Shown: positions 11,991-24,692 of the stretch, piece after piece
How positions within the stretch are numbered: the stretch's first letter is position 1
Layout: each line of letters begins with the position of its first letter
Assembly: GCF_033958435.1 (NCBI RefSeq)
Contig: NC_134137.1
Span: 242,094,501 to 242,158,500, forward strand
From: Carettochelys insculpta
Lineage: Eukaryota; Chordata; Testudines; Carettochelyidae
Direction: 5' to 3'
Length of the DNA: 64,000 nucleotides
The notes under the pieces: generated by a model
What the model saw: only the letters and a program-made list of their open reading frames with translations
The model's database searches: none
What the model was told of the DNA's origin: nothing
Program-made: the position numbers and the translations under genes

Positions 11991-12363
11991 GAAAAGATCT
12001 AGAAAAGGCAACAACTATGTCTGGTCTGTTTGCCAATGTGATTGTTGCTATTAATATTTTGATTTTATTATGTGGACTAAAGATGGATAATGATGATGAA
12101 CACACTTTGCTCCAGGGGTTTTACTGATATTTGCTGACAGTTGAGGAATGGTGCGACCCTGGAATATTGGGTCCATTCCAGGCTCTGGAGGGGAGCACGC
12201 TCTAAAACCTTGTGCCTGTCTTCCACCATGCTTGCTCTCTTCTGTCCTGTACCTTCCACCAACCAATCTCCTCACCATCACCTGCTCAGTCCAAGCCTCA
12301 TCATAGTCCTAGCCTCTTTATGCAACCAATCCTAGTTTTTCGCTCCTTGCTCCTCATCTCATC

Positions 12364-12555
12364 TCATAGACTCATAGAATCCTAGGGCTGGAAGGAACCT
12401 TAGGAGGTCATCTAGTGCAGCCCCCTGCCTAAAGCCGGATCAACCCCAACTAAATCATGCCAGCCAGGACTTAAAAACCTCTAGGGATAGAGATTCCACC
12501 ACCTCTCTAGATCAAGTATTCTAGTGCTTTACCAGCCTCCTGGTGAAATGCACAC
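12364..12555 (-). mobile_element. CR1 3'-end fragment
   Basis: Read on +, it begins ATAGACTCATAGAATCCTAG and continues GGCTGGAAGGAACC..AGGAGGTCATCTAG. This is the reverse complement of the CR1 3' untranslated end, followed by the C-terminal coding remnant AGATTCCACCACCTC. It is severely 5'-truncated. Confidence 0.8.
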
Positions 12556-12556
12556 C

Positions 12557-13190
12557 CTTCCACCCCACTTTTCACGTTCACTGACTCCCACTCTCCCTTC
12601 TTCCGATTTCCCTTTCCAGCTTCCAGCCCCAGTCTGCCTCCCCAGGCTCTTTGCCCAGTCTATCTCCACACCACACTCCTACTCCCTTCCTAACACTTTG
12701 TCCTAATCTCCACTTCCCTTGCTTCTTGTTCCAGATTCTTTGCCCAGACAGTCAATTTCTCCCCAGCACACTGCCTCCTTGTCAGCTCTGTCTCCCCAGC
12801 CCTTGCCCCAATTTCTCCCAGTGTTGGTTTTCTATTGCAGTTTCACCCACTGTATTGCAGATTCCACCCCCCCCACCCCCACCCCACCCCACTTCTTATT
12901 CAATGACAGTGTTTAGCCTGCCACTGGTTGGCTCCCAGTTCCACCCCATTTCTGTCACTGACTCCCAGCCCCAGCCTTCCCAACTTCCCCAGAGCCCAAT
13001 CCAAATCTTCTTGCCAAGAAATCTCAGCCACCCTTAACCGATGAGGGCACCTAATCCCACTCTCCTTGTCTAACTTTAGGCTGTTTCCTCCCCCAGTCCC
13101 TCTCTCTTTCAGTCCCAGTATCACCAGATTCTTTGACCCAATCTACTTCTTTCCCTCTCCCTGATCTGGCTCTTGTCCTCTCTGCATTGA
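12557..13190. repeat. Pyrimidine-rich degenerate minisatellite
   Basis: The stretch is C/T-rich, with recurring near-copies of TTTGCCCAGTCTATCTCC (about 12650, 12740 and 13132) and of CAGCCCCAG/CTTGCCC units. Several overlapping open frames here are proline/serine-rich and low in complexity, so I do not call them genes. Confidence 0.5.
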
Positions 13191-13344
13191 AATCTGGCAC
13201 CTTCCTCCACCAGGCTGCCTGGGTGCCAGCATTGTTCAGGGGAGGTGTCACTGAGAGCACAGAAGAGGCAGGCATCCAGCCCAGTTTCAGTTCTGGTTTA
13301 GGCCTGGAGCAACCGGGAGCAGTCGTTAGAGGGAGAGTTCAGCA

Positions 13345-13492
13345 TCATGTAGAGAGGCGGTGAAATCTCTGTCCCTAGAGGTTTTAAAGTCACAGCTTGA
13401 CAAAGCCCTATTTAGCTGGGATCGGTCCTCCTTTGAGCAGGGGGTTGGACTTGATGACCTCCTGACATCTCTTCCAACTCTGTGATTCTACC
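13345..13492 (+). mobile_element. CR1 3'-end fragment
   Basis: TGAAATCTCTGTCCCTAGAG, then GGGGGTTGGACTTGATGACC, then CTCTTCCAACTCTGTGATTC is the sense-strand CR1 3' end. It lies 0.8 kb from, and opposite in orientation to, the fragment at 12364-12555, with the pyrimidine-rich repeat between them. Confidence 0.8.
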
Positions 13493-16400
13493 ATCACCCC
13501 AGTAGCCCACTGCTAGAGCATGCTCAGGCACTTTGTGGGTCAGGGTCATGCAGAGGAGCAGTTGGGAGCTGAAACATGCTTAGTGAGTTTGGAGTCTACC
13601 TGTTATGTTCTAGGAAGTCTCCACTGGGCAGGTGCAAACTACATGCTTTCAAAGTCCTAAAACCTCTCCCAGTCTGGATGAGTTTTCCCAGAGATGACAC
13701 ATGGCACCTCTGAAACCCTAGAGCAATCTTTGACCATCTGTCAAGTCCATGCTCCAAAGCATGGGGAGTATGAAATATTCTCAAAAGATCTGCCTCATTC
13801 TTGGAAATCATTGAACCAGTCTGGATGAATTTCTTTGTAATGTTCCATCTGGGGCAGACACTCAGTATGAAAAATTTCAGCCCAAATCATATAACTTTGG
13901 AAAAGTTAGAAGCAACTGCAAATAGGGCATTGTCTCAGAATTCGGTCTCCTTTTGGCCTCTGCCCCTTCACCTTTCACCTCCTTCCAAGGGAGTAGATGT
14001 GTGTGTGGTAGGGAGATTACAAGTATGTGTGACAGTTGTAACCAGCTACACTAAAAACAGAGCTGCAAGAAGAAATGTTTCCCATGAAAAGTGGATGCTC
14101 TGTAGCCCGTTTTCTTCCCGTTGTGTGTGTTTTTATGTGGAGGTGTATTGGGTGATATGAAACAGCTGTGAGTAGGTATGGACATAGGATGTTCGTGTCA
14201 TGTATGGGACATGTAGAGCAGGGAGCATACCTCAGTGTGATTTGGGATTGAGCTTTGTAGAAGGGAAATGAAAAGATGTGAAGTGAGACATAGGATATGT
14301 TGAGTGGTTGTGGTGCATGTAAGTTGGTCATGAGTTACAGATGGCTGTGAGCTGGGCAGGACGAAGGTGCGATTGCAGGACATGTAGTGGGAGTCCAGAA
14401 AAATATAAAAGGGAAAAACAATATTTCATGAAGGTTTGCCCCAGGGTCACTGTCTAGGAAACCACTTGATACTGTGTATGTGAGTGTGGGCTATTCAAAA
14501 CTTCATACTCTTTCCTTACCTTGGCAAAACTACTGGTGTCAAAAGGACTTTTGTGTGACTAGGAACGGTGGCACTGAATCGGGCTCTTAAATCAGCCACC
14601 CAGGAGGATTCCACTGTGGGTGGTAAGCCATAGGGAGTAGCCAGATGGCTGTTGAGCTGGCTGAGTAACATTTATGGTGATTAAAGGGCTAGGACACCCA
14701 AAGGAGCACATATGAAAATATACATTGGCTCAGACATCACTTCTGACTAAAGTATTAATTTTCAAACTGTTTCATGAGGAGTTACATTTATTAGCAGTTT
14801 GTATATGCAAAGCTTTGTGCGCAAGGCAACACACCATGGTTGCATTATTGTTAATACTGATAGGATCAGCACACATAATACCCCATGTACGGCTTAAACA
14901 ATTTACCCCCAACAGTGTAAGTTACTCCAAAACAAAACTAAATCTAACATGTAAGTGAAGAAAAATGTCTACATCTTGACTTTATTTCACTTTAAACCTC
15001 AGTGTTTAAAAAATGTTCAGCTACTTGGTATTAATCAAATCAAGCTGGATAAATTTACCTTTTATAAATCTGAAATGAAACTCTGTTTTATAGCTTGAAT
15101 ATTATTTTTAGGAAGATAAAGTTGTAAGAACCTTTGACTGGTCTGTAGTAAAATATTTTACTGCAATTTTATTTTCCTGGGAAAATATTTTTAAAACATT
15201 AACAGAAATGTATGGCATAAATTTCAAAGTCTATCATATAATTTCATGTACAAATATTTATATACATGCTCCCAGGGAAGTTAAAAATGTACTGTTTTTA
15301 TAGAAAATATACAATGCCACGTATACTCACTGTATAGTTACTATAGTTTAAAATGGCCAGGGTGATATTTTTCAATGTCTTTATGAAAATATTGTTTAGT
15401 TAAAATTGAGCTAATGATTCTTAGCAAAGTGAATTTTTGTTTTGTAGTACTGGTAAACAGAAACAAAGACACGTGTACGAACCAGGAAGCCCTTAAAAAT
15501 GATCTACAGACGGAGGATGTGATTGCATTTATTTGGTTTTCTGTACATACGCAGTACAGTCTGCAGCTTGGCATAACATTTCTTTTGCAAATCCATCCTG
15601 TTTTTGCCTTTGATAGCAAATAGCAAAGTCTTGGAGTCAATAGGAGCTTGTCATAATTTTGGCCTTTTTATTTTTAAAATACTAATTATGGACCTGATTG
15701 AAAGGCCACTGAAGTTAGCAGAAGAACTCCCATTAACGTAGTAACTGGTCCCATGTTCAATTATTTACCAAAATAGTATGGTACAATATTTCATCTTCAG
15801 ACCCATTCTGTGGCTATATCCAACTCTCTAGTACCTTGCATAAAAACTGTTATTGTTTTGATTCTGATGCTGACATTTCTTCAACTTCAGAGTGGTTATT
15901 GATTATTCAGTAATTGAACCAACTGTTGAATTTCAGTCATGAAGGAATAAACAAACACAAACCATTATGTGACAGTCCAAGCAGTATCCAAGAAATACAT
16001 TGTACAGGGCTAACATCTCCTGCTGAGAATCAAAATGCCATAAATAACACACATATTTTCAGGATGAGGCCCTTTGTGTCAGAGCATGTTTTATTCTCTC
16101 CAAAATCAAAATAATGTCTTGTTGACATTTTTTTCTGATTCTTCTTGTTCAGTTCTGATTATATTCCTCAAATCAACTCTCTGGAGGTTTGTTTCTTCAT
16201 GTTATTTTTATTTAGCTTAGCCTCTAGAAACTTGGCTGCGTGTAGAGATGTAAAGTCTTTTCCTTTTGGCAAGCTACTTTTCTTTCTGTGAAAAACAAGG
16301 TTCTTCTGTATGTTGTTCTTTGAAAGGGTTAACCTCACAGTTGCTAATACCATATAACTCTATTAGTTATTAATGCAGTCAACTCATAAACACAGTTTAG

Positions 16401-16974
16401 AGAGTATTAGCCTTGGAAGAACTTTCCAGGAGACCAATATATCAAGTAAATCCTGAAGTCCCTTAACCTCAGGATAGAATTACAAGTTTATAATTTACTC
16501 AACACTTACATGACCTGGAGAACAAAGCATTGCCAAGTCAGTCAAAACTAAATTACTCTTGACCTTAAATTAGTCTTTTTCATGGTATTCAAACTGTAAC
16601 GAAACTGCTGTTGAAATAATTCGTGCTGTATAAAGCAAGTTTGTACCTCTCCATATGGATCTCCAATAGAATTTTTGTATGATTGTTAACTAAAAGCAAT
16701 GGATTTGTATCCTGGTCAGAAAATCCAGTTAATCTTGATTCATGGGTACATGAAACACTCATATATACATTTCTATGCCTCCAATCTTTCAGCTTTCTTA
16801 TGACTAGAATAGTATATGGTCCAGAACAGTTAGTTGTAGCTATTAACTGGAATTTAGTACGGTTACTCTGATACTGTTAATTTGCCTGGTTAATGATAGC
16901 TGCCTGTTGTCACCTGAGAGGCCTATGTGCCATTGTTACTCTCACAAAATGGGAGTTTTGCCTGAGTAAGGGCT

Positions 16975-17330
16975 AGGGTGACCATCCATCCCATATTAAG
17001 GACACCAAAAATGTGTCCCTACTTAATTTTTAAAAGGGACTAATTGTCCAGTATTTGGGCCCTCCCCCACTGCCCTTTTTCACCAACAGCTAGCCAGAGA
17101 GCACGTAGGTCACTTCCCTGAGCCTCAGGGATGCAGGGGGAGTGTGGGTAGCTGCTGCTTCCCCAGGGATCCTGGAGAGTGCTGGGGCTGCCGCTTCCCT
17201 GGGGCTCGGGGAACGCAGGCAGCTTCTGACTCCTTCCCAGTTCCCCAGGGCTCAGTGGATCTGGAAGGAGCCACTCCTCCCCCCTTATCTCCCTGTTCCG
17301 TATTTGGGGCAAGGAGAAACGGTCACCTTG
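16975..17330. mobile_element. Non-autonomous hAT-like DNA transposon
   Basis: Inverted ends (AGGGTGACCATCC at the left, reverse complement of CAAGGTGACCGTT at the right) enclose about 356 bp. GTAAGGGCT occurs at 16966-16974 and again at 17331-17339, an 8-9-bp direct repeat that fits a hAT target duplication. The interior is GC-rich and non-coding. Confidence 0.8.
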
Positions 17331-17724
17331 GTAAGGGCTCCCATGAGATCAGGTCCATGGGAAGCATCTATGACTTGATAAAGCAACTTTATGCACCCAT
17401 GTTGCCAGTTATGATACTAACTCTGATCATTTTTCAATCCATACTGAAACTGAGTGGTTAATGGACTTTCCCCGATACATCATTTAATTTCAAGCTTGGG
17501 CCCCAATCCTGTAAACACTAAGACCTTGGTCAGCCTTACAAAAGATGGCAGGCATAAGCATTTCAGCTCTGAAAGTGAAAAAAAAAAATCCTTCTTCCTA
17601 GCTGACCAAGTTATGCCCCTCAGTGTGACTGCAAATACAGTATGACGCAGAAAAGTATTTCTGTCCATTTTGCTATTGTGATTTTGGGGGTTCCGTTGCC
17701 ACCAGAAAAACTCCTCATGCTTTT

Positions 17725-17752
17725 GTTTTGTTTTTGTTTTTGTTTTTGGTTT
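17725..17752 (+). repeat. (TTTTTG)n run
   Basis: Short G/T simple repeat read as GTTTTGTTTTTGTTTTTGTT. Confidence 0.8.
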
Positions 17753-18370
17753 TGTGGCTCTTCCAACATAGTAATACTGGTATAGCGATAGCAGCAAAGT
17801 ATATGCAATGTAGACAAGTTCTTACTGTGATGCATGAGTACAGGGAGACCATTCATGAGCCTAAAATTGTATAGGTTTTCAGGATTGGGGCCTTCATTAA
17901 TTGTAATTATAATTAGACCTGAGGCTATAAAATCTCTCTTGTGTCTGAGTCAGAAACTGTTCCTGAAACTGTTTGTAAATATTATTATTATATTTTATTT
18001 GATTATGATAAGAATTAATGCTAGAAAGCCAATTTTCAGGGTATGAGTGGGAGAATGTGGTTTCAGATTTGATTTTTAACGCTAGCACAGTTTGACTCAG
18101 ACAACTGACTTTGGTTCCAAATTGACCTAGGCCATAAGGCATTTTAAAAACACAACTCTTTTAAAAAAAAGAAAAAAGAAAAACTTGTTCATTTTCAAAA
18201 ACTCAGCAATGCAAAAGGGTTTTAATTGGGTTACTTAATGAATGCTATAGCGTAGTCACAATAAACATGCGATCTAGGGCCAAAATCTGCCCGGAAAACG
18301 ACAGGACATGACAGAACACAATGTCTTGTTCTCTGCAATTTTTCTGAAACCTTTCATCGTAGGTACCTTG

Positions 18371-18612
18371 GGCTGCATCTACATAACAGCCTAACTTCAA
18401 AATAAACTATGCAAATTTGTGCTATGCAAAATGGAGTAGCTTATTTTGAGGCAATTTTGGACTAAAGTGCTATTTCGAGGCATCCTTATAGGATGAGTAC
18501 AGGCATACCAGAATAACACGTCCATTATCTTGAAAACTGTTTCTTAGACGAGGGCAGCTGTTTCAGGATACTGCCGTATCCCAAGATAGCACCCACCATG
18601 TAGGCATAGTTT
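18371..18612. mobile_element. Probable short DNA transposon of the GTCTACA group
   Basis: The left end GGCTGCATCTACATAAC resembles the terminal repeat of other elements here. A weak inverted counterpart, ATGTAGGCATAG, lies near 18600-18610. The interior contains TTCGAGG and TATTTTGAGG phrases typical of the group. No target duplication can be read. Confidence 0.4.
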
Positions 18613-19944
18613 TGCAGTGGGGTTCCCTAGTAGGCCTAACAAGTCAGATGTGTGCCTCTTATGGTCTTTACAGATCGTTTGAGTGCAGTTTCCAGCTCAA
18701 GGAGACAATACTCCTACTAGCACAGGCACAAGTGGCAGGAGGGGCTAGCTGCTCGAGGTATAATCTCATCCAAGACATTAGGCACTAGTCCAGGCTTACA
18801 CTCATGCTGCCACATTTACACTTCTAGTTTTCACATTCTCCCTTAATCAGAAGCAGCACAGGTGCATGTACTTGAGCTGGACATTGTATTTCCACCTCCA
18901 GTTTAGACATCTGTTTTGGGGCTTCATAGATTTGCAAGCCAGAATTCACTGTTATGAGATCTAGTTGGACCCTCTACATAATGTAGGACATGAAGTTTCA
19001 CACTATGATTCCTCCATCCAGCTCCAAGAACGTAGGGTTAAATTGAACCTATCTTCCTGAGAGGAATCCAGTCCTGATTTTACTGACTGGATTATTGCAT
19101 TATTTCATTGATATGCTCCAATGTTTAATTATCCTCAGTGTTAAAAATTTCCATTTCTCTTTAGGTTTCAATCGCCCCTATTTAGAATTTATACAGATTA
19201 TAATGGCATCTGTCAAGGATGATCTTTGCAATAGGACCGTATAGGAGGGTAGTACCAGACATAAAATGGTCCCAGGCTACTGCTGACGGAAAGTGTATTA
19301 GAGTAACTGCTTTGAAAGTCCACTTTGCATATTTCTAAAATGTAGCCCCGAAGCTGTGTATTTGAAGTTATTTCTTCACTCAGTTCTTAGCTCACTTCCC
19401 AGTATGTAGAAATTGGGAAGGTCTTTGAAGGTCAAATTCCATAAATTGTAACAGAAAGTTATATCCTGCAGACCATCTTGACCAGAACTCCCACGTGGGA
19501 GTTTTCCCAAGTGAGGTCTGCGAGATTTGATGTAAGGATTTTTAAAAATGATAAATTGTATCAGTGCTTTACAAACTGTGAACCACAGCTCCTTTTGGGA
19601 GGCCTGAAAAGTTAATGTGGGAACGAGGAGTCTTTGGGTGAAAAATTAATTGATATGCCTGGTTTTCTAATTCACAGATTCTTAAATTAGCTTAAAAATC
19701 ACCTGCATCTTATATGTGCATCTGTGTCTTATGCAGCAGGCGACATTAGGCGGATAAGACAAAGAGACACTTCCCATGCCATCTCTGGCATCAGCATCAG
19801 CACTCGTCTGTAGGAGAAGGGAGCTGAGTGGGACAGAGATTCATCTTTACTTTGTAATGTGATAATTTTGACCAATTGCTAAGCCTACTTGTAAAAAATA
19901 CTCCAGTTGAAGAAGGTGGTAATTTTAATAAAATTAAACAGTGA

Positions 19945-20365
19945 GGCTGTGTCTACACTGGCACAAATTTTCGAAATAGCCATATTTAGAAGATTACTAA
20001 TGAGGTGCTGAATTGAATATTCAGCACCTCATTAGCATTAGGACTCTTCCAGACACAGTGCTTCGAAAGCGGCGCGCGGCTCGGCGCAGCTACACGGGGG
20101 TCCTTTTCGAAAGTACCCTGCCCCTTTCAAAATCCCCTTATTCTGATCAGTGAGTGGGATAACGGGATTTGAAACGTGTGAGGTCCTTTCGAAAAGGACC
20201 CCCGTGTAGCTCCGCCGAGCCGCGCGTCGCTTTCAAAGCACCACGGCCGGAAGTGTCCTAATGCTAATGGGGGCGCTGAATATTCAGTCCCGTGCCTCAT
20301 TAGTAATCTTCGAAACGGCCATTAGCATGGCTGTTTGGAAGATTTGTGCCTGTGTAGACACACCC
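19945..20365. mobile_element. Foldback DNA element (TTCGAA-rich family), copy 2
   Basis: This 421-bp palindromic element is of the same family as 2467-2921. GGCTGTGTCTACACTGGCAC at the left pairs with GTGCCTGTGTAGACACACCC at the right, and CAGCTACACGGGGGTCC pairs with GGACCCCCGTGTAGCT around a central loop. TGA precedes it and TAA follows, a near match to a 3-bp duplication. Its CpG-rich arms (GCGGCGCGCGGCTCGGCGC) are better kept than in copy 1. Confidence 0.85.
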
Positions 20366-20597
20366 TAAAGGAAGAAGAATAGATAATATGATGATAGCTG
20401 TGTTTAGATGTTTGTGTCTCCTGTGCAAGACTAGCTGATAGAACAAATTAAGAAGTAGGTACCAGGGTTGAAGAACTTTTCTTTAATACACCTATTCTTC
20501 TCATTGGAACCTTAGGTTGTGGCCAAACAAGCCAAAAATCTATATGTGCAAGTTAGTTTAAAAATGTGGATTACAGGGATTAGATTGGATTATGAAA

Positions 20598-20858
20598 GGC
20601 CTTGTCTACGCTATCCCTTGTAAAACATTGTGAAAAAACACCACTCTGAGCAAACTAATTTACATCAGTTTAATGCAGTGTCTATACTGTGCTATGTCGG
20701 TGGGAGACGTTCTTCTGTTACCAGACCTTCTGCCTCTCGTTGAGCTGGATTAATTAGTCCTTCCCATCAATTTATTATGTCTTCACCAGATCTGCTAAAT
20801 CAAAGCTGCTGCATCAATCGCTGCCACACTGCTGTAGCACACTAGTGCAGACAAGCCC
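20598..20858. mobile_element. Short non-autonomous DNA transposon of the GTCTAC group
   Basis: GGCCTTGTCTACGCT at the left and AGTGCAGACAAGCCC at the right form an imperfect inverted pair about 260 bp apart. No coding content is seen, and the flanking triplets (AAA, TAA) do not match fully. Confidence 0.6.
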
Positions 20859-21269
20859 TAATTAAACAAATTGTGTGTAGCTGGATGAGATAGTCAGAAA
20901 GTAATATTGACGCAGACAAGCACAGTGTTATTAGTACTTATTTTGTAGCTCTAGTCTGTCTGTGCCAGTGTCAAGTACCTGATGTATAAGGATTTAATTC
21001 GGATTAGATTTTTTTGTCTCTTGACCCAGATGCTCAGGAGAAGAGCTGGCAGAGTAGTTGCTTGAGGGAAGAGAAGGGCGAATGCCTTCCAAAAGGTTAG
21101 CCATTGCACCCAAGGGTCATGAGAGTGGGGTTTCATCCAAAAACTGGCAAGTTTTTTTGTTTATTTTCTGACTGCTGATTTATTTTACTTTCTTGTTATA
21201 CCATTAATCCTTAGGTTTGTTGATACGTGTTCTTATTTTCCCCTGTTGAAACATTTCACCAGTTTTGAA

Positions 21270-21545
21270 AGCCCTTGTTCTGAGATCTCAAAGTGCTTTA
21301 CAAACATTCATGTCCTGTCATTGGTTCAGGGGACTGGTCTTGATGATTTCTCTTGGCCTTCATTCCAGCTCTCTGATTCTATGGAATAAGCCTCCTGACT
21401 AAGGGTGTTTTTACAGGCATGTCTACTAAAACATAGAAAGGATAAGGAACAGGTCCAAGATTATGCAGCGAGTCAGGGGCCAAACTGAGATTAGAATCCA
21501 AGAGTCTTTTATCATTAGCCTGGGTCTAAATACTGAACCACACTT
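21270..21545 (+). repeat. MIR-like SINE with an inserted CR1 tail
   Basis: GAGATCTCAAAGTGCTTTAC at the left and TGCAGCGAGTCAGGGGC..CCAAGAGTC at the right are MIR-type phrases. Between them, near 21328-21390, lies a CR1 3' tail (GGACTGGTCTTGATGATTTC .. TCTGATTCTATGG). Confidence 0.5.
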
Positions 21546-21699
21546 ATTCTCAATTAATATCTAAGGGAATCATGTGGATGAATGCCTATGCCCATTCAGA
21601 TCCAGTGGTAGGATCTTACTGTTACTGGGTAGAATACAATGGCCCTGACGCACCAAAGCAAATGCTTAAAGTTAAGTAATTTGCTGAAGCAGGGTCTTA

Positions 21700-21880
21700 A
21701 TCAGGGTAAAATAAACCCCAGACAATGATTCTTTTTATTGCGCCCATACTTGCCAGTACTGAATACTAGAACCTCTGCAGCCCCAGTTGCAGGATTGGAT
21801 GGGGAGTAGGGGCAGGGAGCTGGCTGAGTACAGGCTCCCCACCTCACTTTTTTTTTTTTTTTTTGGTTCCAGAAAGAGAG
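21700..21880. mobile_element. Partial CAGTG-type hAT-like short element
   Basis: CCAGTACTGAATACTAGAAC, then GGGGCAGGGAGCTGGCTGAG and a T homopolymer, matches the body of the elements at 24352-24480 and 39332-39428. Its ends are not clear. Confidence 0.45.
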
Positions 21881-22059
21881 AGAGAGAGAGTGAGAGCAAG
21901 CTAGATGGAGCAAGAAGACTGTCTGTGCTTATTTAGGTGCTTCCATGTAAGCAAATAAATAAAAGGGCCATAATTTGAAAGTGCTCTTCATGTAGCAGCT
22001 CCTATTGTGACACTTGGAGCTCGATTCCTGAAAGAACTTTGCCCCAGTGTGCTAATCTC

Positions 22060-22150
22060 TTTTAGGCATCTGTCAGTAGCACACTGATTCAATGTCTTGT
22101 CAACAAAATGGGGATAATACTTTCCTACCTCACATTTGTGATATGAGAAT
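22060..22150 (+). repeat. MIR-like SINE fragment
   Basis: GTCAACAAAATGGGGATAAT followed by TTCCTACCTCAC is the MIR central phrase. The right side is cut off by the mariner-like element at 22151. Confidence 0.5.
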
Positions 22151-22440
22151 CAGTAGAACCTCAGAGGTACAAAGCGCTTGGATGTTAATAACTCTGAAAT
22201 GTTTGTGACTCTGAACAAAACATTATGGCTGTTCTTTCAGAAGCTCACAGCTGAACATTCATTGACATAACACAGTTTTGAAATTTTAATGTGAAGAAGA
22301 CAAATACTGTTTTCCCTTTTTTGTAGTAGTAGCTTACATTTGGCACAGTAATGTCACAGTGTTGTTTTCTTTTTCTGCTGCTGCCTATTTGTGTACTTCC
22401 TGTTCTAAATGTGCTGTATAGTTATACCTCTAGTGTCCTT
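22151..22440 (+). mobile_element. Mariner/Tigger-like DNA transposon fragment
   Basis: It starts with the terminal repeat-like CAGTAGAACCTCAGAGGTAC and continues with AACTCTGAAATGTTTGTGAC, ACAAAACATTATGGCTGTTC and GCTGCTGCCTATTTGTGTAC. I recognise this wording as a common turtle element of the Tc1/mariner group. The right terminal repeat is not found. Confidence 0.6.
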
Positions 22441-24351
22441 AACTCCATTTCCACTTGAAATCTATGATTATTTTGGAGCTGCTCTGATTCTATAATAATA
22501 GGGACCATCTAAGCCTAACCTGTATTTTATACTTGCAATGTATAATTTTTAAACACACAGTAAAAGCTTTTTGCTCAGTAGTGCAGCTTAAATCACTACT
22601 GGTATATAATGCAGAGTAATTATAGAGACCTGAGCTTCCAGAAAGCCATTAAACTTTTAATTCTTAGAACTGTTCCCTGACTAGATTGTGATCTAGTTTC
22701 TGTGCAGGTAAAGTAGGAATTAAAATTAATGAACCCAAACAAACGGGTGTTTCAGAGACTCTGTCTTTGCCAGGCATTTTTTTTTTCATGACAGAAATCT
22801 GTGCAGTGTAAATATGGTGCTCAATCATTGATGCATATTAAGAGCTCAGTGTTGTTCCCGTAACTGTTGAGGATAAAGAAGGAAATGAACTCTTACAGGA
22901 CTCAGAATAGGAACTCAATAACAGTTTTTTTAAAAAAAAGGAATAAACCAGAGCAAAATGAGTAAGGTGCCTCAATCCAATTCCCAGGGAACAGTTGTCA
23001 ACATCTTAGCTCCTATTGTAGGAGGTACAATTACTTGTCATCCTGCTTTCTAGTCTCACCAGAAAGATGAAGACCTGAATAAGCATGGATAGGGAACAAT
23101 CTTCATACTCCTAGGGGTGATTCAGTCAGGTCAGCAGATTGATGGGCATGATGATGCATGTATTGCTCCTGGAGTTTGGAAAAAGAGAGCACATTGGTCT
23201 CAAGGCCTGTCTCTCTGGCACCTTTTACTAACCAGTAACGTACTCATTTAATTTCAAATCAATTATAAAAAGCTGTTCTTGTTTTGGGGAACAAATCACA
23301 GGGATGAATGAATCAATAATAAATTTGCCCCCAAAGTCTCAATATTGGTCTTAATTGATGGGTCAAAAATTTGTGAATATTGACCATAATCTCTTTGCCC
23401 CTATGAAATCATCTTGTTTGCTCTGATAGTGCAGGAAGGGATCAAAGAAACACAATGAGAGAAGACAAAGCCCTGAGACAAGACACAGCCAAAACAGCCA
23501 ACTTTTATTTTTATTTCCAGCTACATATCCTCAGATAAGTTGTTCTGAGGCTGGTTGGTGCCCAGCTGCAGCAGAACTATATGTATGTTTGGTGGTGAAT
23601 TTACATTACTTCTTTACATATATTTCTTAACTAGAGATCAAATCTGCACATTCCTTCTCCTTCTTCAACAAACACTTTTTTGTGATGTTGCTGAAATACT
23701 AATGATGACATCAATCAGTAAAGATTTGGGGTACACATAAATATGCAGAAGTTCAGGTGCCATCTTCCCCACACAATTCCCCTCACCCAATAAGCTCCAT
23801 CTGCCTTTGGCTATCTTTTTTGGAGAGATTCTCAATAGTTTACTGCCCTTTGGTTAGTTTCAAAGACATTTCTCTCACTTTCTGTCCCCCAGTCCTTGTC
23901 TACCTCAGCTAATGGACTGTCTGCTCAATTTCCCACACAAATTCCCTGCCTTTGTCCACAGTTTGTTCTCTGGCCATGTTCCTGGAACACTCACCATCAC
24001 TCACCCAAGTGCTGTTCAGTGTACAGGGTATGTTGTATGTGTGTGGACAAGAGGGGAGCTCTGATGTGCTGAGACTCATCAATTTTATTCCTTGTAGTCA
24101 CTGCAGTGAACTCAAAGCAAAGAAGCATATGGGCCGTTGGGTGGGAGTAACAACCCCCAGCTAGCCACCAGTCACTGCACAGAGGGCCGCAGTAACAGAA
24201 GGCCATTAGCGAAGCCTACAACAAGCACCTTAGCTGACACACTTCTTGAGACTGAGTAGGACTGAATCTCAGGATGTTTTTGGAGAATAAATATCCAAGA
24301 CAGTCCTACCTAAATCAAGCATATATAGGTGTAGCATGGGGTAGGCAAGCA

Positions 24352-24480
24352 CAGTGCTTTTTTGGCCCTGTACTTGTTGGTACTGAGTACCGGCACCTCA
24401 GCAGCCTCAGCCAGGGGAGGAGGGGGCAGGGAGCTAGCTAGGCACAGACGCCTCTTTTTTGTTTAAAAAAAAGGCAGTGA
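24352..24480. mobile_element. Short hAT-like element with CAGTG ends
   Basis: It begins CAGTGCTTTTTTGGCCCTG and ends AAAAAAAAGGCAGTG, an inverted pair around GGTACTGAGTACCGGCACCT. Related copies are at 39332-39428, 21700-21880 and 57755-57820. Confidence 0.6.
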
Positions 24481-24692
24481 GTTGGTATATTGTTTGCATC
24501 CAGCACTATGTTCTGAATGATTGCCATGCTATTTCACCTAGTTTTGATTTATAAATTACCTGAGGAAGAGATATTTGTATCAGAATTGGTTTAGGGTAGG
24601 GTTCAGGTGTGTTCACATCTGACTCTTGGCTAGGGATTATATTTCATTCAGGCTACACCAAAATTTTGCAACCCATCCACTTGAGGTTTCTG

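Noticed and set aside
12651..13363. Proline/serine-rich open frames on both strands
   Set aside because: Product of a pyrimidine-rich degenerate repeat; frames on both strands are open for the same reason.
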